A DNA stretch of 64,000 bases from Bacteroidota bacterium (GTDB lineage: Bacteria; Bacteroidota; Bacteroidia; UKL13-3). Position numbers and translations under genes: made by a program. Shown here in pieces: positions 17,612 through 25,919 of this stretch. Under the pieces are notes generated by a model that saw only the letters and a program-made list of their open reading frames with translations, was not told where the DNA came from and did no database searches. The stretch spans positions 248,001 through 312,000 of the forward strand of contig JAZKBU010000003.1 in the NCBI GenBank assembly GCA_040388375.1, written 5' to 3'. The stretch's first letter is position 1. Every line of letters begins with the position of its first letter.

Positions 17612-18526
17612 TTAAATAGTGAATGATGACAGTTTTTTAAATTCTGCAATACGGCCATTTAATTCAGTTTCAGTTAAGTTAACCAAACGTTCAGTTCCAA
17701 AACGTTCTACACAAAAGCTTGCCATAGCCGAACCATAAATAACAGCATTTTTCATGTTTTCAAAGCTGATATCATTTGTTTTAGCTAAGTAGCCAATAAA
17801 TCCACCTGCAAAAGTATCACCTGCTCCTGTTGGATCAAATACTTCTTCTAATGGCAATGCTGGCGCATAAAAAGTTTCTTTACCATAAAATAATAAAGCA
17901 CCGTGCTCGCCTTTTTTTATAATTAAATATTTAGGGCCCATAGCCTGAATTTTAGCGGCAGCTTTTACCAGCGAATATTCACCTGAAAGTTGACGCGCTT
18001 CTTCGTCATTGATGGTTAATACATCAACCATTTTTAAGGTTTCACGTAAATCATCCATCGCAATTTCCATCCAGAAATTCATGGTGTCCATTACGATTAA
18101 CTTAGGACGTTTAGTTAATCTTTCAATAACTGTTTGTTGGATTTTTGGTGTTAAGTTACCTAACATTAAAAATTCACAATCTTGGTAAGATGCAGGAACA
18201 ATAGGGTCAAAATCGGCTAATACGTTTAATTCAGTAACTAATGTATCGCGGGTGTTCATGTCGTTATGGTATTTACCACTCCAAAAAAACGATTTCTCTC
18301 CTTGTTTAATTTGAAGTCCGTCAGTATTTACCCCATTTGTATTTAAATGATTGATAAATTCTTGTGGGAAATCATCGCCAACTACGGCAACTAAATTTAC
18401 ACTTTTAGTAAAGTACGATGAACACAAAGAAATGTAAGAAGCAGCTCCGCCAACTATCTTATCTGTTTTGCCAAATGGCGTTTCAATGGCGTCAAATGCT
18501 ACTGAGCCAACAACTAATAAACTCAT
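17612..18526 (-). CDS. PfkB-family carbohydrate/nucleoside kinase
   Basis: A cytoplasmic kinase of 304 residues in the ribokinase family, which phosphorylates a sugar or nucleoside with ATP. It starts SLLVVGSVAFDAIETPFG and has the substrate-side motif GGAASYISL near residue 28. The anion-hole/catalytic motif DPTGAGDTFAGGF lies near residue 245, with Asp of GAGD as the base. The frame is open up to 18589, but the extra residues (YYAIFAPKKIKKS) do not fit the family, so the Met at 18526 is chosen. Substrate specificity (adenosine, inosine, ribose or other) is not decidable. It sits between two tRNA genes on the opposite strand. Confidence 0.9.
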   Translation of the reverse strand: MSLLVVGSVAFDAIETPFGKTDKIVGGAASYISLCSSYFTKSVNLVAVVGDDFPQEFINHLNTNGVNTDGLQIKQGEKSFFWSGKYHNDMNTRDTLVTELNVLADFDPIVPASYQDCEFLMLGNLTPKIQQTVIERLTKRPKLIVMDTMNFWMEIAMDDLRETLKMVDVLTINDEEARQLSGEYSLVKAAAKIQAMGPKYLIIKKGEHGALLFYGKETFYAPALPLEEVFDPTGAGDTFAGGFIGYLAKTNDISFENMKNAVIYGSAMASFCVERFGTERLVNLTETELNGRIAEFKKLSSFTI

Positions 18527-18570
18527 AAATAAATATTTAAAACTTTTTTTAATTTTTTTCGGTGCAAATA

Positions 18571-18601
18571 TTGCATAATAAATTATCAATTCCTATCATT
18601 G
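18571..18601 (+). promoter_or_regulatory. Promoter of tRNA-Asn
   Basis: TTG at 18571-18573, a 20-bp spacer and TATCATTG at 18594-18601 match the arrangement at the other tRNA gene, including TTGCA at the upstream element and ATTGCA at the -7 element. Confidence 0.6.
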
Positions 18602-18642
18602 CACCCTCGTTAGATGAAAAAGATAACGAACATGAAGAACAT

Positions 18643-18716
18643 TCCTTGGTAGCTCAGCTGGTTAGAGCACATGACTGTTAATCATGGGGTCGCTGGTTCG
18701 AGCCCAGCCCGGGGAG
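18643..18716 (+). tRNA. tRNA-Asn (GUU)
   Basis: The 74-nt cloverleaf has the acceptor TCCTTGG paired with CCGGGGA (two G-U pairs), the D-arm GCTC...GAGC and the anticodon arm CATGA-CTGTTAA-TCATG with anticodon GTT. The T-arm contains GGTTCGAGCC and the discriminator G73, as expected for Asn. The CCA end is not encoded. Confidence 0.93.
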
Positions 18717-18717
18717 C

Positions 18718-18750
18718 AAAGCCGTTTACTTTTAGTAAGCGGCTTTTTTT
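18718..18750 (+). terminator. Terminator of tRNA-Asn
   Basis: GCCGTTTACT pairs with AGTAAGCGGC (one G-U pair) around a TTT loop, extended by A/T pairs and followed by seven T residues. Confidence 0.88.
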
Positions 18751-18817
18751 ATGCATTACATTTAAATTCTTCGTCAGTAGTATAATTATCTGGTAAAGGA
18801 TATAAAAAAAATACCAT

Positions 18818-18846
18818 AAAAAAAGCCCTGCATTTCTGCAGAGCGA
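18818..18846 (-). terminator. Terminator of the beta-helix protein gene
   Basis: On the minus strand GCTCTGCA pairs with TGCAGGGC (one G-U pair) around a GAAA loop, followed by seven T residues. It is 46 bp beyond the stop codon. Confidence 0.82.
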
Positions 18847-18891
18847 TTTTCAAACAACCCAAACATTTTAAGGATTGGCTTATAGGCTTTA

Positions 18892-21800
18892 TTATCGTTT
18901 CATCACTTTTAATACTTGTGTTTCACCATTAATAGTGACTTTTACAAAGTATACTCCTGATGTAAGGTCGTTTATTTTAGCTGCAGGTATATTATTGGTA
19001 CCAGGCATAACAGGCGCAATTTGTTTACCCACTAATCTTCCCTGTAAATCTATTGTTTCTATTAATGCGTCTCCGGTAATAGTGGTGCTTAAAGCAAGTG
19101 TATAGTCGTTTATAAATGGATTTGGATATACTGAAACTGCGTTTGTTTGTTGCCCATCAGTGCTCACTTTTACTGAATTTGAATACGTATATTTTCCATC
19201 CGTATCTATTTGCTTTAAACGATAGTATAACAGGTTACTGTTGGTTTTAGCAAAGGCTTCATTATCTGAAATAGTATAATGTAATACTTTGTTACTATTA
19301 CCTGCACCCTTCACAAATCCTACAAATTCGAATGTGTAACCATCTGTGGAACGTTCTACCTCAAACCCTTTGTTATTGTTTTCTGATGCTGTTGACCATG
19401 ATATGATAACATCTGTTGCTTTCAATCTTGCGGTTAGTTGCAATAACTTTACAGGTAATGGAGAACTTGCAATCTCATCAGCTCCGATATATGGCTTAAC
19501 AGACCTTGTTTGCCCATCAAAATCAATATTAATACCGTTTATTATAACACCTTCGAAAGTATGTACACCCGCCATAACTGTGGCTAAATGTAAATCCTGG
19601 TTGGAAACAAAAGCTACAATAGTGTCTTTAGAATTGGCATCAACGGTTGAAGCTGTTTGCCAGTCAGCAAAAAATTGTTGTCCCAGATTGTTAAATATAC
19701 CTATAGAATCAGCCCTGTAAATATTGTTGTTTTGTGTAAGTGTATTTGCATTATTTAAACCAATGGCTAAATGTCCTGCACCAAATCCACCACTGTTTCT
19801 TGCATTCACAAATATGTTGTTTCTTACATCATCTGTACCAGCACCAATACGTTGAAACGCAAAAGTTCTGTTAACACCGGGAGAAACGCCTACTCCTCCA
19901 ATTTTAACAGTATTAAAGTAAATATTGGCAGAACCTGTATTTTTAATAATTCCGTTTATAGCACAAGCCGCTGATACACTCGAACCCAAATTGTCAAAAC
20001 CAAGACTAATCATATTATTGGTTACAGTTGTGTTCCCTGCTAATAAATTTAATCCATTCATAACAACATAAGGATTGTAAGCGGTTATGGATAAACTGTG
20101 TACCAGGTTGCCATTCACCGCATTATTTCCGGTGGTATTGGTATTAAATACAATGCCCGCAATATTTATCGTGTCCACGATTGACGGATTGGTTAATACC
20201 AATGAATGAACCACATTGCCGGAAGCAACCTGTGAAGTAGATGCAACAGCATCAACCACAATACCCCCCAATGTTGCAAAAACTCCGTTATTTTTTACAC
20301 GGGAAGCCGCACGGATATTCTTTACCGTGTTACCTATTACCGAATCAGTACCAGTTACAGTTGGCCCTATATAAATTCCTCTTGTAGCTGAGTTAAGGGT
20401 TGTTGCAGATTCATACGCATTTGTAATATTGGCAATAGTGTTATTAAAGATTTTATATGAATGACCTGCTGTAGACGAGTTTGCAAATACACCGCTTACT
20501 CGTTGTAATGTTACACTCGAACTGCTCGTGCTTAATATATTGATACTATTGGACAAAGTAGTATCTCCAATCAGGTTATTGATTACATTAACTTTTGCTC
20601 CACCTGAAATATTAAATCCAAAAAACTCAGGAGCCGTAGTAGTGCTATTTCCGTATAAATTAATTCCACTAGCAATGTTATTGGTTATATTGATTGTATC
20701 TGTAGTTGCAGCCGCACTTGAAGTTCCAAGACCGGCACCTGTTCTTATTACCATAAAACCGCCATTGGTAGTTGTAAAAGTGGTGAACGTGATTGCCCCA
20801 TTTACAAATCTTGAACCAATCAGGTTCCCGTTACAGTTAATTTTTCCACCTGAAAAATTAAATGCAACAAATGATACTGAAGATGAAGCAGAAGTTGAAT
20901 CGTTAAAATTGGTAATGGTATTTCCTTGTACTGTGGTTGCAGCACCTTTGCCAACAGATATTTCCATTGCAATATACTGACGTAAGCCTGTTGAAGAAGA
21001 CGCACTCGCCATTTCGTAAATTCCCGTTCCGTCTGCTGCATTTCCTCCAATAAAATTACTATCAATTGCAAATCCGCTTGAAGTTGTTAAGTCGGCAGTA
21101 TTAGGTGTAATCCAGAACCCTCTGTGCACAACGGCTGCTGTATAAATTCGCTTAGCTGTTTGATACAAATGATTTTTTTTGATTACCCAAGAGCTGTTGT
21201 TAGCTCCAACATAAATACCAGCAGTCGTTGCAGAGGTTAAATAGAAATCATAAATATTACAATTCTCTATGCGGTTATTGTCATTATTGGTTAACGTTGT
21301 TGTTGCCGAACCAATTGATGAGATACCAACTGCCGGCAAACCGGTAGCACCTCCATGAATATCACAAAAACGGATAATATTTGAATCGTTGCCATTGGTA
21401 CCGGTGGTTGTTCCAAAATTCACCACACCTGCGGTAGCTATAGCCGCTGCTCCCGTATTAGTCCCGCGTAAATCGGTATACAAAATTTTATTTTTAGAAG
21501 CATCATTTATAAAACGAACAGCAGGAGCACTTGTACTTGTATTACTAATGACCAAATTAGCTCCTAAAGAAAATCCACCACTTCCATTTATACTTCCGTC
21601 TATAATAAAGTTAGAACCTCCATTAAAGTCAATAGTTGCTGTATTGTTTGAGCTTTCTATTGTTGAGCCAACTACGTTAGGTATAATAGTAATTGTGTTA
21701 ACTGCAGAAGCTCCGGTTATTGTATTTAATATGATTGGGAATGTTTCACCGGAACTTGCATTGTATAACGCATCCATAAGCGTTAAGGTTACGGGCCCGT

Positions 21801-24800
21801 CTATTCCTATAGTTGTAAGTTCATTTATTGCAGATGTAATGGTAGGAAAAACGTACCCAACCCCTATATAGTAATTTCCTGACATAGGTGCCTTTACCTG
21901 GATATTACCGGTTGGGTTTCCATTGATTAATCCAAATGAATTTCCACTTATAGTTATACTGGTTACGGCTGCATCAACAAAATTGTTTGGAGTTGCTGTT
22001 GAAGAAATGTCGTATACAACCCAAAAATAATTAGCGCCTCCGGCTAAAGTGGCCGAACCTGAAATAGTATAAGAGCTTGCCGGAGCAACCGACCCAAACA
22101 ACTGTGGATTTGTGAAGGTAGAATCAGAAGCCGTGTAATAAATTTTAGTATTGGCAATATCTGTTGTACTACTTGAACTGGCTAAAGTTAAGTGGAAAGC
22201 AGTTGCCTGTAAAGCATTCATTCCTTTTTCAGTATACACCCTTACGCGTAACATTTTTACATTATTAGTCCCCCTTAAAACCAAACCCGTATATTGGTCG
22301 GCATTTGCGGAATCAAAAATCATTTGATTAGCAACATTGCCTGTATAATTTCCTTCAAAGGCACCTATATCAGGCAGCCCTGATGTTCCGGTATAACCCG
22401 AATACCCGGCTCTTACCTTTCCGCTATAATCTGTTTTAACATCAGTTATAACAGACCCGTTGGCTTCAATTTGTGTTAAAATAGTTGAATCTATATTTAA
22501 GAATAAATTTGAACTACCTGTTGTACTTAAAAAGTTAGGAATTTCAGTTACTGATAAAGTTTCTCTTGGTGTTACCCTTGTTTTGTAATCAGCTATTGTT
22601 TGATCAGCATTTGCGCCATCGTAAAAAATGAGATTGGTTGCACTTGGAGTACCCGAATAAAACAAATTATTGTTTGAGTTTAAATTAAAGTTACTCAAAT
22701 TAGTAGAGGCCGATCGTCTGAAAGCTGATGTGAAACCGGTTCCGTTTGCGGTTGATGTATTCACAATAATATTATTGCGCATATCAAGCGCAGCAGAGGT
22801 GGCTGTAGCACTATAAGTATGGTAAACACCTGCAGTTGAAAAGTTGGTTCCCGTTGACGTGGCATTCAAATAAATAGTATTGTGGTAAACGCCTAAAGTA
22901 GTTGAAGCAGATGTGCTTGTCAAATCAATACCTCTTACAGTAGGCGTTGTACCTCCATTTGATGCAGATGCGCTCAAGCCGGAAATTAAATTATTATAAA
23001 CGGTTGCTTTACCTGCTGTTGAGGCTGATAGAGTAATACCCGAAACAATCAATGAAGTACTTGTTGTACTTATATTATAAATTTTGTTTGAAAAAATGCT
23101 TGGTACACTAGAGGTTTGAAATATTCCGCTTACCGAACCACCACCACTGATTGCGTACAACGTGTTACGGGAAACCGTTCTTACACCTGTAGTAGTAGCC
23201 GTATAAATACCATAAGTATTTCCTGTGCTCAAGTGCGAAAGATTGTAGATAGTATTGTAATTATAATTCTCGTTAGTAGTTGTAGACGAAACGTAAATTC
23301 CATACAAACCGGCTGTTCCGGTACAGCTTAAATTAAAAATAGTATTGCTGTCACAAATAATAGTTCCACCAGATAATTGAATTCCATACAACGTACTTGA
23401 TACTCCTGTTCCGGCAACATTAATATTACTTATTGTATTTCTTTTTACAGTAGTTGTTGATGTTCCTGTTGATCCGCCTGAATGATAAATACCAATAGTA
23501 GTTCCTCCTCCGGTTCCATTACGTGAAATATCGTTTATGGTGTTATCTGAAATACTTATAGCAGGTGTAGTGCTGTTGTAAAATATTCCATAAATTGTTT
23601 TAGTTGCAGAGCCTGCCGTACTAAGTATTGTTTTAGTAATAGCATTACTGTTTATATTTAAAGCTACTGATGGAGCTGCTAATACACCAATAGTATAAAA
23701 GCTACCTGTTAGATTGGCCCCTGTTAATACAGTAGAATCAATAGTATTATTTAAAATATTTAATGTGCCACATGCCAACTGGCTCAAAATAACTTCTGAG
23801 GTTGCAGTACCTGCATAACTAAAACCATAAAAATAATTGTTAGTAACATTTACCGTAGTTGCTGCTGTATTTAACCAAACCGCTGTGAAAGCTACTGTGC
23901 TTGCTGCTGTTACATTACAATTTAAAAATTGGTTATTCTTAATGTTAATAGTATTTCCATTTGCCCCGCTCTGTGCCATTTCCATATCAATGCACCAGTT
24001 TATGGTACTTGTACTTGTTCCTCCATTAATGGTAATTTTGTTATATGTTATATCACAACCTGCTCCTATAGAAGACCCATACAACCAAATTCCTCTGTTG
24101 CTGGTTGGATGGTTTATACCCGCACCGTTGTTGTTATTGATATTATTGTATGAAATATTAAAACTCCATTGATTGTGAATGAAAATAGCACCACACTGAG
24201 CAGTTGCACCTGAACCACCACCAAAATTAATAATGGTATTTCCTGTTGCAGCTGAGCTTCCACCTATATCATTATTTACATCAGCTAATGTGTATGGACT
24301 TGGGGCAGCATAACCACCTAACGAAATTCCAAAATTTACATTTTGAATAGTGTTACCGTAGAATTTATTATTAGAGCTGGCTCCCGATACAGAAGTAACC
24401 GTAATGATGTTTCCAACCGAAGTGGGTGTGCAGGCCATTACTTCAATACCTACCGAACCTACAGCATTACTACGCGGCCCTGTTGAAGCTGTTGAATTAT
24501 TTCGGTTAAGCGTTACAACACAGTTTTTAATGGTGTTATTATTTACCCCGTCTGTAGCGCTTGCTTTGTACAATCCGTAACCTACTTCCATTTGAGTAGT
24601 AGCCGTTGTATTCGTTATCGGATCGACTAAATCAATTCCATTTATGGTAATATAATCAGAGCCAACAAGGCTCCACATAATATCAATAGAGGCGTTAGAT
24701 GAAGCCAGCTGTGTACCTGCATAAGCCGTAATAACTGGGTTGGCACCACCACCATTTTTTGCAAAAACAATAGGGTTTGCAGCGGTTCCTGTTGCCGTTA

Positions 24801-25044
24801 CCTGTAGCTGACCGGATAATGTTTCCGTATAGCCGGCCGCAACATTAAATGTTACGCCTCCCGTACCAACACCATATAAATTTAAAGAATCAATGGCAAT
24901 TTTGATAGAAGAATAATTGGTGGAAGGGACAGTAATAGAACCTGTTAATTGTCCAAATGCGTTTTTTCCTGCAAGCAGCATGGTAAAAAGTAAACAGACC
25001 ATAGCAGCCAATCGAAAGGATGTGTTTTGTAATTTTTGATTCAT
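18892..25044 (-). CDS. Giant T9SS-secreted parallel beta-helix protein
   Basis: A 2050-residue surface or secreted protein. The signal peptide covers residues 1-32 (hydrophobic LAAMVCLLFTMLLAG, ending FGQ). Residues about 60-880 and 1060-1840 are rich in short Asn/Thr/Ser/Gly-rich repeats of the form NxIxNxxxxG, typical of right-handed beta-helix folds such as pectate-lyase-like and adhesin domains. The block between them (about 905-1060, NQMIFDSANADQ onward) is a separate beta-sandwich-like module. Residues about 1860-1965 (LPVKLLQLTA, FEVERSTDG, YYRLKQIDTDG) form the fibronectin-like module that often precedes T9SS tails. The last 80 residues (VYPNPFINDYTLAL ... VLKVMKR) are a type A sorting domain. 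A TAGATTTG -7 box and a 17-bp palindromic site lie upstream. An adhesin or polysaccharide-binding role is inference. Confidence 0.88.
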   Translation of the reverse strand: MNQKLQNTSFRLAAMVCLLFTMLLAGKNAFGQLTGSITVPSTNYSSIKIAIDSLNLYGVGTGGVTFNVAAGYTETLSGQLQVTATGTAANPIVFAKNGGGANPVITAYAGTQLASSNASIDIMWSLVGSDYITINGIDLVDPITNTTATTQMEVGYGLYKASATDGVNNNTIKNCVVTLNRNNSTASTGPRSNAVGSVGIEVMACTPTSVGNIITVTSVSGASSNNKFYGNTIQNVNFGISLGGYAAPSPYTLADVNNDIGGSSAATGNTIINFGGGSGATAQCGAIFIHNQWSFNISYNNINNNNGAGINHPTSNRGIWLYGSSIGAGCDITYNKITINGGTSTSTINWCIDMEMAQSGANGNTINIKNNQFLNCNVTAASTVAFTAVWLNTAATTVNVTNNYFYGFSYAGTATSEVILSQLACGTLNILNNTIDSTVLTGANLTGSFYTIGVLAAPSVALNINSNAITKTILSTAGSATKTIYGIFYNSTTPAISISDNTINDISRNGTGGGTTIGIYHSGGSTGTSTTTVKRNTISNINVAGTGVSSTLYGIQLSGGTIICDSNTIFNLSCTGTAGLYGIYVSSTTTNENYNYNTIYNLSHLSTGNTYGIYTATTTGVRTVSRNTLYAISGGGSVSGIFQTSSVPSIFSNKIYNISTTSTSLIVSGITLSASTAGKATVYNNLISGLSASASNGGTTPTVRGIDLTSTSASTTLGVYHNTIYLNATSTGTNFSTAGVYHTYSATATSAALDMRNNIIVNTSTANGTGFTSAFRRSASTNLSNFNLNSNNNLFYSGTPSATNLIFYDGANADQTIADYKTRVTPRETLSVTEIPNFLSTTGSSNLFLNIDSTILTQIEANGSVITDVKTDYSGKVRAGYSGYTGTSGLPDIGAFEGNYTGNVANQMIFDSANADQYTGLVLRGTNNVKMLRVRVYTEKGMNALQATAFHLTLASSSSTTDIANTKIYYTASDSTFTNPQLFGSVAPASSYTISGSATLAGGANYFWVVYDISSTATPNNFVDAAVTSITISGNSFGLINGNPTGNIQVKAPMSGNYYIGVGYVFPTITSAINELTTIGIDGPVTLTLMDALYNASSGETFPIILNTITGASAVNTITIIPNVVGSTIESSNNTATIDFNGGSNFIIDGSINGSGGFSLGANLVISNTSTSAPAVRFINDASKNKILYTDLRGTNTGAAAIATAGVVNFGTTTGTNGNDSNIIRFCDIHGGATGLPAVGISSIGSATTTLTNNDNNRIENCNIYDFYLTSATTAGIYVGANNSSWVIKKNHLYQTAKRIYTAAVVHRGFWITPNTADLTTSSGFAIDSNFIGGNAADGTGIYEMASASSSTGLRQYIAMEISVGKGAATTVQGNTITNFNDSTSASSSVSFVAFNFSGGKINCNGNLIGSRFVNGAITFTTFTTTNGGFMVIRTGAGLGTSSAAATTDTINITNNIASGINLYGNSTTTAPEFFGFNISGGAKVNVINNLIGDTTLSNSINILSTSSSSVTLQRVSGVFANSSTAGHSYKIFNNTIANITNAYESATTLNSATRGIYIGPTVTGTDSVIGNTVKNIRAASRVKNNGVFATLGGIVVDAVASTSQVASGNVVHSLVLTNPSIVDTINIAGIVFNTNTTGNNAVNGNLVHSLSITAYNPYVVMNGLNLLAGNTTVTNNMISLGFDNLGSSVSAACAINGIIKNTGSANIYFNTVKIGGVGVSPGVNRTFAFQRIGAGTDDVRNNIFVNARNSGGFGAGHLAIGLNNANTLTQNNNIYRADSIGIFNNLGQQFFADWQTASTVDANSKDTIVAFVSNQDLHLATVMAGVHTFEGVIINGINIDFDGQTRSVKPYIGADEIASSPLPVKLLQLTARLKATDVIISWSTASENNNKGFEVERSTDGYTFEFVGFVKGAGNSNKVLHYTISDNEAFAKTNSNLLYYRLKQIDTDGKYTYSNSVKVSTDGQQTNAVSVYPNPFINDYTLALSTTITGDALIETIDLQGRLVGKQIAPVMPGTNNIPAAKINDLTSGVYFVKVTINGETQVLKVMKR

Positions 25045-25067
25045 TATTTGGTTTAAAATTTTCGAAT

Positions 25068-25075
25068 CAAATCTA
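25068..25075 (-). promoter_or_regulatory. -7 promoter box of the beta-helix gene
   Basis: TAGATTTG on the minus strand fits TAnnTTTG. No TTG is visible at the usual upstream distance, which fits a promoter that depends on an activator. Confidence 0.55.
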
Positions 25076-25098
25076 TAGGTTCACCTGCATGAATGCAC

Positions 25099-25115
25099 CC
25101 ACATGAGCATGTAGG
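25099..25115. promoter_or_regulatory. Candidate response-regulator binding site upstream of the beta-helix gene
   Basis: CCACATGAGCATGTAGG contains the dyad ACATG-AG-CATGT. It matches a site upstream of the response regulator gene at 15 of 17 positions. Its centre is 35.5 bp from the centre of the -7 box, which places it near -44, a usual activator position. Confidence 0.55.
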
Positions 25116-25218
25116 ATATTGAAAAATAAGGCGTTTGGGGCGTTAATGAGCAATCATTTGAAAGAGAATAAATGATAAGGTCAAATGGATAATTTAGTAT
25201 TGTAGAAACTACTTAAAA

Positions 25219-25851
25219 CTATATTTCTCCTTTAAGCGCTTTAGTAATTACCTCTGTTTTGCTGTTTACCTGCAGTTTGCGGTAAATATTTTTAATATGA
25301 AATCGAACAGTATCAATAGTGATGAGCAGTTTTTCGCCAATCAATTTATAGCTTAAACCTTCTGTTAAAGCCATAATAATTTGTTTCTCTTTTTGTGTTA
25401 GAGGTTCATCGTATTCTTTCTTTACCGGTGAAAAATATTCCATAACCCTCCTGGCAATAGAAGGAGTCATGTAACTGCCTCCTTTGTTTATTTCAATGAT
25501 GGCTTTTTTGATTTCAGGTAATGGAGTATCTTTCAATAAGTACCCTGTTGCACCAGCACAAATAGATTTAAAAATTTTATCGTTATCCTTAAATACCGTT
25601 AGCATAATAATGTCGGTATCGGGCCATTGCGCTTTAATTTTTTTCATGCCATCAATGCCATTCATTCCCGGTAATCCAATATCTGTAAGAATAAGATCCG
25701 GCCTGTGAGTTGAGTCAACGGCATTAAAAAAGGCTTCCACACTATTGCTTACTAAAATGCAATCCATTTCGTGCTGTTGCTCAAAATAATCTTGCAAATT
25801 TTCCCTTATGTCGTCAATGTCTTCTATTATGGCTAATTTAATCTTACTCAT
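25219..25851 (-). CDS. NarL/FixJ-type response regulator
   Basis: A two-component transcription factor of 210 residues. The receiver domain (residues 1-120) has the acidic pair ED at residues 10-11, the phosphoacceptor Asp57 in LILTDIGLPG and the conserved lysine in GYLLKDT near residue 108. A LuxR-type helix-turn-helix follows (about residues 145-208; LTQKEKQIIMALTEGLSYKLIG, then TVRFHIKNIYRKL). It lies 68 bp downstream of the propeller-type kinase gene on the same strand and surely pairs with it. A palindromic 17-mer lies 50-66 bp upstream of its ATG and recurs before the beta-helix gene, which suggests autoregulation and control of that gene. Confidence 0.93.
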   Translation of the reverse strand: MSKIKLAIIEDIDDIRENLQDYFEQQHEMDCILVSNSVEAFFNAVDSTHRPDLILTDIGLPGMNGIDGMKKIKAQWPDTDIIMLTVFKDNDKIFKSICAGATGYLLKDTPLPEIKKAIIEINKGGSYMTPSIARRVMEYFSPVKKEYDEPLTQKEKQIIMALTEGLSYKLIGEKLLITIDTVRFHIKNIYRKLQVNSKTEVITKALKGEI

Positions 25852-25870
25852 CCTCTTGCTAATTAATCAT

Positions 25871-25878
25871 CAAATTTC
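25871..25878 (-). promoter_or_regulatory. -7-like box of the response regulator gene
   Basis: GAAATTTG on the minus strand differs from TAnnTTTG at one position. It lies 34.5 bp (centre to centre) downstream of the palindromic site. Confidence 0.4.
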
Positions 25879-25900
25879 AGTAAATAATTGGATTTATAAA

Positions 25901-25917
25901 CCACATGACAATGTAGG
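25901..25917. promoter_or_regulatory. Candidate response-regulator binding site upstream of its own gene
   Basis: CCACATGACAATGTAGG is a dyad ACAT-GACA-ATGT in the 68-bp gap between the kinase and regulator genes. It matches the site at 25099-25115 with two mismatches, both in the spacer. Confidence 0.55.
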
Positions 25918-25919
25918 GG

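Noticed and set aside
20528-24172. Several plus-strand frames of 70-150 residues opposite the beta-helix gene
   Set aside because: They are rich in residues complementary to Asn/Thr codons and have no start signals; they are shadows.
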